A stretch of DNA of 64,000 nucleotides, from NCBI GenBank assembly GCA_921293015.1, contig OV121094.1, positions 7,554,764 to 7,618,763 of the forward strand, written 5' to 3'. Positions within the stretch are counted from its first letter, which is position 1. Every line of letters begins with the position of its first letter. The stretch comes from Phorcus lineatus (Eukaryota > Mollusca > Gastropoda > Trochida > Trochidae). The notes under the pieces were generated by a model, which did not search any database, had not been told where the DNA came from, and saw only the letters and a list, made by a program, of their open reading frames with translations. A program made the translations under genes and the position numbers. Positions 35,925-48,662 of this stretch are shown one piece after another.

Positions 35925-38600
35925 AGAGAAATCTTATTTTTTTTAATTGGAATGTGTTTAGGGTCCATGACGAATGGAAAAAACAATAATTGATTCAAGA
36001 TAGCATGTTTACATGTTTCAGGAAAAATCCCCAAAGTACACTAACCTGGGTGTAATTTTTTCATTTTCCAATTTCAGTTTAGTCCACTGCTCTCAAAGTC
36101 AAGATTTTTGTTTTATAAACAAAATAAGCCTATGTACATGTAAAATACACTCTAGCAAAACAATGTATGTAATAAAATTGAAGAAAAGTTGTTTCTTCTT
36201 TTTTTGAAAGAATTTTTTTCACACGTCATTGACTATCCAGAATTCGAGAAAATGATCTTAAACCGCAGCAGTTCACAAGTTATTTGGTCTGAAATGTATA
36301 AACAAATATGCTGTGATGATTAAATCAATAACTGAATGTTGATGAATTAATATTGAACCAAATTTACTATTATTTATGTTGAAAATATATAGAAGATACA
36401 AATATTCATAGAACGAAATTTATACATCGATTTGTAAATTGCTTGAAAAATCTTTTTTGTGTGAGTTATCAAACCCACACATCTAAATGAAAGATTAAAT
36501 TTACAATGGGCCAACAAGATGTATAATAGCCTTAATACCTTTATAGTTTACCAGTTATTAGATGTGTAAATATAGATTGTCAAGAGTATAAAGAGATAAA
36601 TAAATCTAAAACTATATAAAAATAATTTGTTTGTCTTAAATCATAAAAAAATGATTAAATATCGGAGTTCGTATTACAGTTATCAAGTTTTAAGCTTACG
36701 TAAAGCTATACATCACGCAATCAATAATGTTGAGAATAAGTTCGATTTTCATTACGATGACGAGTGTGATTGAATTCGTGATACGTAAAATTGCATATAG
36801 CAAAATAAAAAAGACTTTTATAAGAAAATACACATTAAAAATGTGATAGATATATCTGAGTGCTTAATTATCATGAGTAGAATATTTTATTACCGAATTT
36901 CGATGTTTTCTAGGAATATTAAAATTTATGTCAGGGGCAGATAACTCTAAAATCGTACCCGAACGAAATGCACCTAAAATCTTTAAGGTCCTATTTTACG
37001 TCTTTGCAATACTTCTAAAATTTAAAAGTAGATTTTTATCATTACAAAAATGGTTGAAATATGCGTATCTGGCCTTAAAAATGTGAACTTTGCATTATTT
37101 CTATAAGAAAAAAATATTTTTACGCAAGACTAATTTTGAACTTGCCGCTTGTGTGTGTACATCGTCAGAGGTCATGAATACGAAATACGCACACTTGAAT
37201 CTTTCGTGATGAAATACAAATATCAAGTGTATGTGTGCACGTCGCCGAAATACGTTTAATCAGACCTTAAACACGGGCCTATGCAGTGAACCAAACTGAC
37301 CGCCATTCTGAGTTTTCTGCCGCCAGCGCCTCTAGCGGTGGCTGCGGTCGCTAGAGAGAGCTAAACATCCACTTGAGCGTAGTTTTCACGGCACTTGGCC
37401 AATTATGTTACGGCTAAATGTCCCAGCCTTGGAAATATCAAACAGAATATGCAGTGAATATAAAGATGGGAGTGTACTTCAGGAATTTCAATTAGATATA
37501 ATGGAAGTGACACATATAGATCTTAACAAAAGAATTAGATTAAAATATATCATAGAAATACAAGATGGAGATAACCGAGATCATCTATACTTCATAATAG
37601 TAATACTCAATTAAACTACGACAGTCTATGTCAAAGATAGTGAAAGGAATTTGAACATCGATAGTCAAAGATTACTTACAACAATACACTGCTTCATAGA
37701 TATGATATTGTATTAAGCAACATGTCATCGTGAGACACTGTTTCACTTTTTATGAATAAAGGGATCTAACGAATAGACATTCGTGTGTTTCCATTCGCAA
37801 AATAATCTTATTCCAACAAGCATTACAAGACGGGATTTGACAATTGAAGATGGTATATTGTAATAAGCTGGAATAAATTCTGAGCGGCATCGTATGTAAA
37901 ATGGACATTAGAATAAAATAGTTTTTATCTTCAAACAATTTCATGTCACATTGTTAGAAACTACCTCGTTAAATTGAGCCAATGTCTTGGCAAAACGCTC
38001 AATAATCGAGTTATGTGATTGCCATCGAAATTCGATAAACATTCATGTCAAGTCTTTCCTTAATGCACCACTAGAAATATACTTTTCTGGTGCTATAAGC
38101 GACCTAGATGAACTTTAAAATGATGAGTAACTTACTTCACTGTTTTAGAGTTGTATATCAATATCAATACATCGCTGTTTTAAAGCAAACATGAAGTGAT
38201 TTGTATCGTCACAGTCTTGAGAAAAAAAACCATAAACATTAAGCAAGTCAATGAAAGCATTCTGACATGCGAAAACAAAAATTTTCCACCGAAACCATCT
38301 TCTTTTGACCATAAACAACAATTCGGCACCAACATCTAATACATTTTGAACAATTATGCAGACACAAATAACATTTACTAAATTATCCAAGTACATGTAG
38401 ATCACGTGATGCAGACTTTTTACTGATAGATAAAAAGCTTTTTAAAATGTCACTTTGAACCTTTTAAATACTTGTGGATGTGCGTAGCCCAAAATTTAAT
38501 ACATATATATCACAATCGGCAATATATTACTAACAGATAATAATTTATATTTGTTACAGCAAATGCTCAAGAAATATCTTTGTATTTTGTGAAAAGTTGA
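35925..38600. other. P450 3' UTR and intergenic DNA
   Basis: The 3' UTR probably ends soon after AATAAA at 36171. The rest is AT-rich apart from a short GC-rich patch at 37300-37365 (GCCGCCAGCGCCTCTAGCGG type). A 69-codon frame at 37405-37614 has no recognised domain and no convincing splice context. No gene could be supported. Confidence 0.5.
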
Positions 38601-39340
38601 AACATGGGTTAATGCATGTTTATCTTGTAGAACTTGACTTTCGCGGAGTTAAGACCATAAGGTATTGTTTTTATAAAACAGCATTTCACTTTTCTAGACG
38701 CATCCGACATTTCGAAAACTACCATAATTGATCTATCCAGATTTACTTCTAAACCCCTCACGTTAGAAAAATCTTCCAGGATATCTAATATCCTTGGCAA
38801 ATCAACAATGTTATCCACTTAGGAAAGATACTTTTTGATTGCTTCTATATATCCATTTATAAATATGATATGAATATTACTGATACAATTTATGGATAGA
38901 TGGAACGAATAGAAGCGAATTCAGCTTACAGCCCTGTCGAATACCATTACTAGATCTAGAGTTACCTGACGTATATACGTTTGAGTACATATTTTAATGA
39001 TATCATATATCTTACCATGTGCAACCCTTTCGAAAAAAATTGTTTTATATATAGTTACATTGTATATGGATTGTTTGCCTTTGGCACTTTACATGGATAT
39101 CCCTACATAATATTTGGAGAAGACTTATCTGTTGGTAAATAGGCACCAATTAACCGACTTTCCATTATGAAGAAATACTAATAAATAATCTAAAACTACG
39201 TTATATAATTGTATACAGTGGATTAGGAAAAGGCGCATTATCCTTGATTCCTGGAGAAATGCTATCAATATCAGGTGACTTTCCCGATTAAATGAGAGCA
39301 TGTATAATGACCTCTTTACTAATTGACTTAGTTTTTTAAC
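38600..39340 (-). mobile_element. LINE reverse-transcriptase remnant
   Basis: Read on the minus strand, separate frames give recognisable reverse-transcriptase fragments in the right order. A KSPDIDSISPGI-like segment lies near 39290, GIRQGCKLNSLLF near 38955-38910 (the family motif is GxRQGCxLSPxLF), and ILEDFSNVRGLEVNLDRS near 38790-38735 (the palm/thumb segment usually FxxxSGLxxNxxKS). Several frame changes and stops separate them, and no ends or endonuclease are recognisable. It is a short, old non-LTR fragment; the clade is not assigned. Confidence 0.7.
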
Positions 39341-39630
39341 CATAGAAACTCGTTCAGCAAATCTATTTCCCTACAACAAATGATTAATAGGTGTTCACAC
39401 ACAAAAGGCCCGTACGTGGTTCTTGCTTGATACTTTATTATTTCCTCTACGACTATCGATGATCGGGTTAGATATCATAAGGCTTTTAAACAACCGACAT
39501 CGCTATATATAACTGTTTGACAACGTTATATCTGTCGCTATATATAATCTCTTATTTGTAGTCGAAAAAATATTGTCGAGTACTTTGTAGATTAGATAGC
39601 ACTTCGCCGATATATACGGGTCGGGGGTAG

Positions 39631-39634
<4 letters not shown>

Positions 39635-39692
<58 letters not shown>
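39635..39692. repeat. (TA)n microsatellite
   Basis: About 29 TA units are followed by a short GT-rich stretch (TTGTGTGTAGGTGTGTGTG). Flanking sequence from 39341 to 40507 is AT-rich and holds no recognised gene. Confidence 0.95.
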
Positions 39693-39697
<5 letters not shown>

Positions 39698-40507
39698 GTG
39701 TAGGTGTGTGTGTCATCCAAAAAATATGGATCAGCCCCATCATATTAAGGGACGGGGCATATGATGCTAGTAACATTCTTACTTTGATATGACGTTTTTT
39801 AACAAAATATGTTTTATGATTAATTTTCCACTTACTTTTCTCACTTCGATCCGATCAAGATTGATATCAAGTAAATACTAAATGCACAAATTGTTAATGT
39901 GCTTATTTCAAGTTTTAAACAGCGTGTTCGTTGTCTATAGCATAAAATAAATAGGATTGTGTGCATTGAAAAGATCAAAAGTTTGCTACCACACCACTTT
40001 TCCCTTTATACCAACTAACCGAAATTGAATGAATTCAAACCTAACAGAACTCCTCAAGTGTGCATATAAACCCATTTGATAATTTATCTGAGTCAATAAC
40101 CACTTTCTCTTTCAATAAAACATATGTACATATCATGTATTCTTCTCATGAGGGTTTTACCTTAGCCATGGTAATGTAATGAATATGTTCTTTTGAACGT
40201 TTTTTTTTGTCATCGGCGTGTAAATAATTAAAGTTGTAAAATATAATTAACATGATGACAATAATTTGTATCTTTATTTTCGATCTGCTCTACTGAAAAG
40301 TACAAGTGTGGCCATTACCTTAGGGGAACTTCTAATCTATTTTACTTAATATCGATTTCATTACTTAAAAGATATCGATCAGCTCAAAAATCCATATCGA
40401 GAGGGGTCATAAGGACGATTTCATGTACCACAACGACAGCTGCATACACAACACAAGAAGGCATTCCAGGTTACTTGGAAACTGAAAAAGAATATTTCTC
40501 TGAAAAA

Positions 40508-43500
40508 ATGGCTTTGGTGTACAAAATGGGATCCTTCTCTGTTTTTTTATTTCTACAATTTCTTGAAATTGTTCCACATTGTCTGGAATATATGACTTTT
40601 GAGCCGAGCACTACCTACTCAGGAATGGTTCCCTCCACGGGGGTGAAAGCTACCAAAGTGGCGGAAAGTATGAGAGACTGTCTGGATTACTGCACCCTGA
40701 GGGGGGACGATACATCGGTGATCTACGATTCCAGCACGGGGGATTGCTACTGCCACAACCTCCCTCTACCCATGCTGGAGCTCCAGCCTCGACCAACCGC
40801 AGTGGCTGTAGGGGCGGAGGTTCTGCCAGATGGTGAGAGACTGCACAACTGTGGGTTATAGATGGACAGTTGTCGGTTTTAATTGTTCAGGTGTGGTTTA
40901 AGCAGTCAGTCAAGGCCAAGGCCTCTCTCCACAAAGAAACCTTAACTTATGTTAATCTTAACTCCCATTCATTATCATTACACTGAGGTTACCCTAGATA
41001 CTCACGATCACCTTAGGGATTTGTGAAAAGAGTAATTAAAACTTGCAAGGGTTAGTATATACAGAAGACCAAAAACAAAAAGGATGTCACCATTTTTAAT
41101 GCTTCTGTTTAAAAACAAAAACTATAGAATCTTGAAATGAAGTACCTCTTATCTAGATGCTTTGTCATACCCACTATGAATTCTATTTTTGAAAATCATT
41201 ATATTAACGATAGAAAATACAACGTAACATAACGAAATATAAAATCAATAAGTTCTCTTTATTATGCAGTATCCTGCATAATATATGGTAACATAACTCA
41301 AAATAAATAAGTTATATTAGATATTGACCCACAAGAGAAAAACGTAATTTGACAAAAAATGTTCACACTAATGTTATAGAAGATTCGCCCTTGTTCTTTA
41401 CAATTAACACATTAAATAACAGAATGCTATTGAACATGAAATGACAATTGTCTCACTACCGCATGATCAACTGTTATTATATAATATGATAAAATAGGTC
41501 GATATTCCGGTTCGCATTTATGCACCAAACGGCGTTTGTCAGATGGAATGCGAACAATCTTTGCCGTAGCAATGAACATAGTGTAGACTTACAAGTGATA
41601 CCTATGGAGCAGTTGAAAGATGCCGATCCACGCCTCGAATATGTTTCTGGAAGGAGCACCCAAATCGCTATAGCAACAGTCCAAAAAATCGAGAAATGAA
41701 CAAAACCTCAATAATAAATGGAGGTTATCGTTGCTTTGCAGGTACCGTTGTTCAGTGGATAGACAGCGTGATCAGAGAGTCGTCCCATTATGAAAAGTGA
41801 GTTTGGAATATGAAATAATATCCTAACTGATGGACACCTTTCTTAAACGATAAAGATCATATATTCATATATCATTAAATCACAGTTTGATGGTGATATA
41901 TATTTGGAAAAGAATTTCATATAAATTGGCGATGACTTTATTTATGTATTATGTTCCCCTAATAGAATATTCCAATATGAATAAATGAATTGTTATTGAT
42001 TGTAACGTTTTTTCGACACAGATTTGGGAACAGATAAAGATCCTGTTTCCTTACAAATCCTGCTCAGTGAGAAGAATGATTACTTCTGTGTCTCATGTGC
42101 TTTTTTACCGAAATCTGAAATATTCATTTTTATTTCATAGTTACTCTAAACGTACGGTAGATAGAACTAGTTAGGAACAATTAGTCCCTGCACCTTTCAT
42201 TCTCTGAGGTTTGCTAAATAATCATTAGATTAACATTACGCTTTCTTATTTTTACACATATGCAAAGTGTAAAAAATGTGTTTATTTAGAAGTACTGACT
42301 GTTGTGACATTGGAGATAATATGAAACAAATTGATATCAGAGATGCTAGATTCGGATACGCCTGTCTGTAGACAATTTATGGGGAAAGGAATGATTGTCG
42401 AAAATGCGCTTATTTTAATCAATCTGTTACAAACGATGTAGGCTAACTGACGGATGGTTGAAGATGATTGTATTGTACAAGTGGATTTTATTTCAGAATT
42501 GTATTTGGATTTGGGACTACATATCCTGCCACCCGGATGATAGGAGAGCCGGATTTCTACCCGGATTACGGAAACACCCAATCTGCCTGGTGTCCTGAGA
42601 CTTTAGGAAAGGAATTTGTTGAAGTAAGTTTTATAAACGTCCCGTCTCCCCCACGTACACCTCGTTGTATTGACGAAGAATTAGCATTGAATTTGTTTGA
42701 TATCAATAAGAGAATATGATATCAAATATGTCAACATGAGATAATTAATGTTATAAATATCAGCGGCTTGCCCTGGATATTTTAAATCTAATTAACGAGT
42801 GTTGATTTATGTCAGAAGAGAAGAGGGTGAGAATTTTCTATCATCAAACTTTCTTCAGCAGAAGTATTTTATCTGAGAACCATAATGTTTGTAATAGAAT
42901 GAATCTACCGTTGGACATCTTGAACAGTGAGGCAGTTACGTTATCAGCATTATGACGATAAGGCATTGATACGTCATCAACATTATGATGTCATTGCATT
43001 GTAATTAGTGTTCTCTTTAGTGCCAAAGCATTGTATGGTCAATAACTGACGATGCAAAAGCATCATGCCAATTTGCCAATTTGCTTGTATCGATTTATTC
43101 AATGTAAATACCTCTTGTAGATAACACTTGATCTTACACAAGCGATGTCTCCTGTGAAAGCTAGTTTTGGATGATGAAAAGGATGTTCACTAATGTTCTT
43201 GGTCTTGTGTTTTCAAACAAAGCTCCTATTTTCAAACACAGTCATTGAACAATGTACTGAAACATCTTTATTTTTAGGACAAAAGCTCCGTTATTACTTG
43301 GTTTTTTTCCTTTGATATATACTTTTGAACAAATGCAAGACTAGTTATGATATTAAACTGTGTTATTTGAGTTTCTGGTTTTATTTTTCTCCAATGGCGA
43401 AAGTACCTTATCAAAGAGCCTTACCTGTCGCCATCCTGTCTGCTATCCTGTTTTGAGGAGAATGGCATGAAAAAGGGAGCTGTACTCTTATTGATTTCAT

Positions 43501-46500
43501 AAAATTGTGAAGATAAATTTAATATGGATAAAATATGCACACATTCACAAATGATTTATTATAAGACTAATTGATAAAGTCTTGACATGGCGTAGCAAGG
43601 CTTTTCATACTCTCAGCGCCAATGAATGGCTTCACTTCTCACTCTTGTTTTATTCACGGAGTGTGTGCCCTCATTCATCTTGTTAAATACTAAATCAACC
43701 AAATGTATCCTTAAGTAACAGGTTTTAACTGGGCAGTGTTACAGTCATGTATTAGTAAAAAAGATGTATAACTGGAATGTCTCCTTGAATTTCGTATCAA
43801 AAATACCCCGGTAGGACTGCCTATTTAAGCATATTTCTAATTACTTTGAGGACCATTCACCATAGGTGAGAGGTGAGGAATAACACAGTATTTGCTTCGA
43901 ATGAAAGGTCCGGGTTCGAATCCTGCTTTATTTTAACCCGACTATATATAGATAGGTTTAAGTGAAAGGCGAGATTTTCCTTTGGTGTAGAATCATGCGT
44001 GGTTTGTTGTTCAAACCAAAGGTCGTGGGTTTCAACGCAATGCATTGTTACTCTAGGTTGCTTACTTCTGTCCTGCCGTCAACATATCGACGAAAACGCT
44101 ACAATTCACTTTGTATCCATGTTCAATATTTTCAACTCCATGTCATATATTGGTTAAAAAGCTGCTTTTGTAGGTGTTTGACATTAATTAATTTCGGTTA
44201 TTTTTTCAAAACTTTTTGGAAAACACGGAGATATATCCGTGTTTCAGCTTGCTGTTGCCGAAGCTGTCTATATCACTGAAATCCACATCTACGAGGTATA
44301 CAACGCCGGAGGGGTTCAAATTGTCTCCATCCGCGACGGCACTGACTGGGTTCAAGTTTGGAGCACCCAACAGCCTCAGCGGATTCAACAAAGTCGCATT
44401 TTCTCACCAACCTTTTTTGTGAGTACTCTGGACTGGATATAACTAAAGAAATTTTGGATGAGTGAATTTGTGTCTTTGTGCTTTATGTTTCATGTGTATC
44501 TTTGTGCATTGTGCTTAATATATGTCTTTATGCACTGCGTTTTATGGATGTATTCACAAGGGTCTTTGGGCTGATTCATGAGTCTTTGTACATTGCTTTT
44601 CATGTGTTTCATTGTGTTTCATGCGTGTTTTCATGCATTGTGTTTCATGCGTGTCCATGTGCATTATGTTTCATGTGAGTCTTTGTGCATTGTGTTTTTT
44701 ATTTGTCTTTGTGCATGTCTATTTCATGTGTGTCTTTGTGAATTGTGTTTTTGATGTGTGTCATTGTGCATGTGTGTTTCATGTGTGTCTTTGTGCATTG
44801 ACTTTCATGTTTGTCTTTGGTCATTTTTGGTCATTCATTCAATTCTTGTGCGTGAATTTCCTGTCCTTAATTTTTTAAGCATTTCATTTCATTTGTGTCA
44901 TTGAATATTGTGTTTAATGTATATTTTTTTACCTTTCGTTTCATGTATGTTTATTCTTTTACATCTATTTCTATGATCATTAAATTTTATGTGGGTTTTG
45001 AAGTGCATTTCTGCATTGCGTTTAATTTGTGTCTTTGTGCTTTATGTTTCATGTGTATCTTTGTGCATTGTGTTCAATGTATGTCTTCATGCATTTCGTT
45101 TTATGGGTGAATTTCTGCATTGCGTTTCACAAGGGTCGTTAGGCTTTATGTTTCATGAGTCTTTATACATTACTTTTCATCTCAATTCATGCGTGTGTGT
45201 TTTCTTGCTCCTTTGTGTTGAATGTATGTGAGGATATTTCCCCCTTTTAATATTGCCTTTTCATGGAAATCGAAAAACATGCTTCAGTTAATATTACACA
45301 TAGCACTCTCTTTATAGTATAAAATATTAAAAAACTATTTCACACTGGTTTATAGATGTCTTACATTTTTTCCAATGTTTGATTAAAGAATACAAGTAAG
45401 AACCAGTGACTTCTGTTCTTATCAATACCATTTACACTTGTCTGCCACTCACATGATTAAAATATCCATTGAACCTTCCTCTTTAGTACAGTCATAATTG
45501 TTATATATTCATTACTTTGTTCCTTCTACAGTATTCTTTTGTCGTCGCAAACTATTTATATTACTCCTCAGAATCCCACTCATTAAAGCACACACAGAAG
45601 TAGGCCTAAGATAGAAAACAAACAAGTTTGCCATGATTAAAAGATGTTTTAAATGCCGCCATTTAACTGAACCTGGGGTTTCCATCTCTATTAACACATC
45701 CAGCCACAGAATACAAAAAGTGACAACAATTCATATATTTACATAAACGTTACCCGAAATCTAAGGTTTTCTTTCTTTTAAGATTTGGTATATTCATTTT
45801 GATAAATTCAATATGGTATCAATGCAATTACCTTGAAGAATTCTAGTAAATCTAAATATGCTAGGATTATTAAAATTATGTCTAAATAGGTATATTAATA
45901 TAATGTAACATATTTTAGAGAAACCAATAACACATGGTATTCATCCTCAGTTTCCTGAATACATAGAGAATATTTGACATTTCTCGTCGAATACCATGGA
46001 TATCTCATCGAGTGAAGTAGAAATTTATATTTTCACGAATGGCGTAGCCACGAGTGTAAATATATGATTTTCTACTTCACGAGATGAGATATTCATGGTA
46101 TTCGACGAGAAATGTCAAATGTTCTATTTATTATGTTTCCCAAAACCCCCTAACTATATGAATGGAGAAGCTAAAACGCTTCGCTAGCGCTGCCGTCGCA
46201 TGACGTAATTCAATTGTTTCATGACGTCACAGACGACGTCATATGATTGTTGCATCATTTCACTAAGTAGAATATCATAATTATTTCACTCAGTGAAAAT
46301 ACGGGTTTTATTTTACCGATAAATGGCATATTTCACCATTCGAAATATAATAAACACTGGTAATTTCCTGTCCTCAAAATTTAACCTAGGCTTTGTCCAG
46401 TGATATCTTTCAATCATTTAAGTATGAGAGCCAAGGGGAAACTATGTAAGTGCAATTCTATACTAACATCTATATCAATTACATTTTTATGAAAATATCT

Positions 46501-47866
46501 AAATGACTTATATATAATCAAAAATTCAATTACATTTTTAATGTACAAATATAAACCAGTTTCAATCAGGGAGCTTAATTTGTTTCGCCATGTTTTAATA
46601 CTGATATCATGATTTATTATATTTCGAATGGTGAAATATGCCATTAACCGGTGAAAATAAAACCCGTATTTTCACTGAGTGAAATAATAATGGTATTCTA
46701 CTCCGTGAAATGATGCAACAATCATATGACGTCGTCTGTGACGTCATGAAACAGTTGAATGACGTCATGCAACCGCCACCCTAGCGAAGCATTTTAGCTT
46801 CTCCATTCATATAGTTAGGGTCATTTACGGGGTTTTGGGAAACATAATAAATAGAACATTTGATATTTCTCGTCGGATACCATGAATATCTCATCTCGTG
46901 AGGTAGAAAATCATATATTTACACTCGTGGCTGCGCCACTCGTGAAAATATAAATTTCTACTTCACTCGATGAGATATCCATGGTATCCGACGAGAAATG
47001 TCAAATATCCTCTATATCTGCATACATTCACAGATTTATTAATCACTTCATGTGATAACCAACAATATGGACAAATCCATACTGTGATAACAGATCTCGC
47101 AACAGAATAACCCACGTTTTATATTCTGGCGTTTGCAAAGACAGATCAAACATTACATTATTTATCGTATTATATTTATACGTAACGATTATCATCGAAA
47201 TCCAAAATTCTTAGCCAATATTAAACAATACGTTCTAGCCTAGTCTTATACAATGGAAATGTTCCAAGCTGCGCTTGAACAAAAGTTGACGGTGTAGAAG
47301 ATTTCACTTTAAATAGATATTTTAAATACTTCAAATGAACTTTCTTTTCAGCAGGATAAAGCAATTATTAAACTAAGTTTTGTAAACATTAGTTCCGTCT
47401 TGCCCCTGCAATGCCTCCAATAGACATAATAACCTCCAATAGTTTTCAACTAATGACCAACCTCCAATAGTTTATTCAAGGGTTGGCAATGTTAACTAAG
47501 TTAACATAAATATGGCAGTGGGTAGCGACCTCCAATAGTTGAAAGTGACTTAGTTTTAAGTTAGATGTTGTCCTCAAAGTCTCCATTAGTTTGGCACGCG
47601 GGCTCGTCCGCGGCCTAACGGCCTTGGACGAGTCCCTTGTCCCAAACTAATGGAGACTTTGAGGACAATACCCTACACCTATATACCCATCACACCTGTC
47701 AACCCTAATGATCAAGAACCTTAATCAATTCCTATTACTTTTTCAGCCTCTGAATGTCATGTCTGATGCTGTCAGAATCGACCTTGACCTTTCAATAACC
47801 AGCGCGTGGTCTGAATTTGATGCAGTCAGAGTTATCGGAACTAGGACAAGGTCACGACGACGCTGA
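40508..47866 (+). CDS. Secreted PAN-like plus FBXL4-type discoidin-like protein, 265 aa
   Basis: Five exons join in frame (798 nt): 40508-40832, 41742-41796, 42497-42623, 44248-44418, 47747-47866. The first ATG begins MALVYKMGSFSVFLFLQFLE, a short N-region and hydrophobic core consistent with a signal peptide. Residues about 25-90 are cysteine-containing and PAN/apple-like (C25, C58, C62 in CLDYC, then GDCYCH at 78-83). Residues about 110-258 resemble the discoidin-like N-terminal domain of FBXL4: FGFGTTYPATRMIGEPDFYP, ITEIHIYEVYNAGGVQIV, WVQVWSTQQPQRI, SRIFSPTFF and RIDLDLS with EFDAVRVIG. No F-box or leucine-rich repeats follow, and the protein ends in a basic RTRSRRR tail. It is probably an extracellular carbohydrate- or surface-binding protein (inference). 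Confidence 0.82.
43860..44045 (+). other. Degenerate tRNA-like sequence with B-box motifs
   Basis: GGTCCGGGTTCGAATCCTGC at 43909-43928 contains a perfect polymerase III B box (GGTTCGAATCC) and part of a T arm. A second, weaker copy (GGTCGTGGGTTTCAACGC) lies at 44022-44039. The upstream arms do not fold into a convincing cloverleaf, so it is more likely a SINE head or tRNA relic in intron 3 of the PAN/discoidin gene than a functional tRNA. Confidence 0.35.
44466..45235. repeat. Minisatellite TGTGTCTTTGTGCATTGTGT in intron 4
   Basis: Some 25-30 degenerate units of about 26-36 bp share TTTCATGTGTGTCTTTGTGC and ATTGTG blocks. Long cysteine- and phenylalanine-rich frames across it (VSCVSLCIVF-like) are products of the repeat, not genes. 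Confidence 0.85.
45964..47014. mobile_element. Foldback-type element with 390-400-bp inverted arms
   Basis: The left arm (about 45964-46354) and right arm (about 46614-47014) are inverted copies of each other around a spacer of about 260 bp. The outer end begins AGARTATTTGACATTTCTCG. Each arm itself contains a near-perfect palindrome of about 150 bp (45972-46120 on the left) centred on a GGCGNAGCCACGAGTG stretch. Each arm has TGACGTCA octamers (46222-46229; 46739-46746; 46760-46767). No transposase is present, so it is non-autonomous. A further single arm occurs at 60914-61311. Confidence 0.85.
47405..47545. repeat. CCTCCAATAG short repeats
   Basis: Four copies of CCTCCAATAG, three followed by TT, lie between 47410 and 47540, just before the 101-bp palindrome. 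They may belong to the same small element. Confidence 0.5.
47568..47668. repeat. 101-bp palindrome with perfect 27-bp arms
   Basis: The 27-bp arms at 47568-47594 and 47642-47668 are exact inverted copies (outer sequence TTGTCCTCAAAGTCTCC). A second nested inverted pair, CTCGTCC and GGACGAG, lies in the GC-rich loop. The structure sits 78 bp before the acceptor of the last exon of the PAN/discoidin gene. It has the look of a very small foldback element. Confidence 0.9.
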
Positions 47867-48452
47867 GTCTCCCATCATGCATCATAGATTATGAGTGGAT
47901 GCAGCTTTGTTGTCTCCCAGCGTCTACAGGGTCTACATTCTGAATGCCTTTCTTCTCGTACTCTGTATTCATTCTGGCTAAATATCCCTTAATCTTTGGT
48001 TATTTCAAGGTTATATTGGTAACGGTTATACTTTGCGTAGATGCTATACTTATACCAATTTCTTAATTTAGAAAAATCTCTTCTCATTTTCTTGAATCCT
48101 TCTTGATAATCTTCGATAAATCACTACTTATACCCTCGACTCATCCTTGATAATCTTCGATATTCGATTAATCTTTACCAATACCCATGACTCATACTTG
48201 ATACTCTCCAGATAATACTATGACAGTGCTAATAACTGTATATATATTCTTCATATTTTTCTATATATTCCTATGTATATGTTTTTCAATATTTTCAAGT
48301 TGTTGAGTAAATTCACAACAGAAACATGTCAATTCTCTTATACAAACAGAGAGTCTTTATTATCATAATATACATATCAATGTACATATGAATTGAAAAT
48401 GTTTGATCAGGTCTAAAGGTAAATGAAATTCTTTGATTGCAATGCTAACACT
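47867..48452. other. 3' UTR of the PAN/discoidin gene and spacer
   Basis: Nothing recognisable apart from degenerate CATCCTTGATAATCTTCGAT-type short repeats near 48110-48190. No canonical AATAAA was noted close to the stop codon. Confidence 0.4.
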
Positions 48453-48662
48453 GTTTTGATGGTCGTAGGACAAAATCCCCAATGGACAAAATCCCCAAGG
48501 ACAAAATCCCCAGTGGACATAATCCCCAAAAGGGTAGGACAAAATCCCCAAGATGAAAAATACAACAGAGCAAGGAAGTAATAACATGTAATTTTATTCA
48601 TACAAGCAAGCAGTAACAATCCCGGTCTCGCATTTTACATAGCACTTTTAAACAGTATAGTT

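Noticed and set aside
37405-37614. 69-codon plus-strand frame in intergenic DNA
   Set aside because: No signal peptide, domain, neighbouring exon or conserved motif supports it.
43909-43928. Possible tRNA gene (perfect B box, T-arm-like sequence)
   Set aside because: No acceptor, D or anticodon stems pair convincingly around it; kept only as a degenerate tRNA-like sequence.
44478-45231. Series of cysteine-rich frames that look like small secreted proteins
   Set aside because: They are translations of the TGTGTCTTTGTGCATTGTG minisatellite in an intron.
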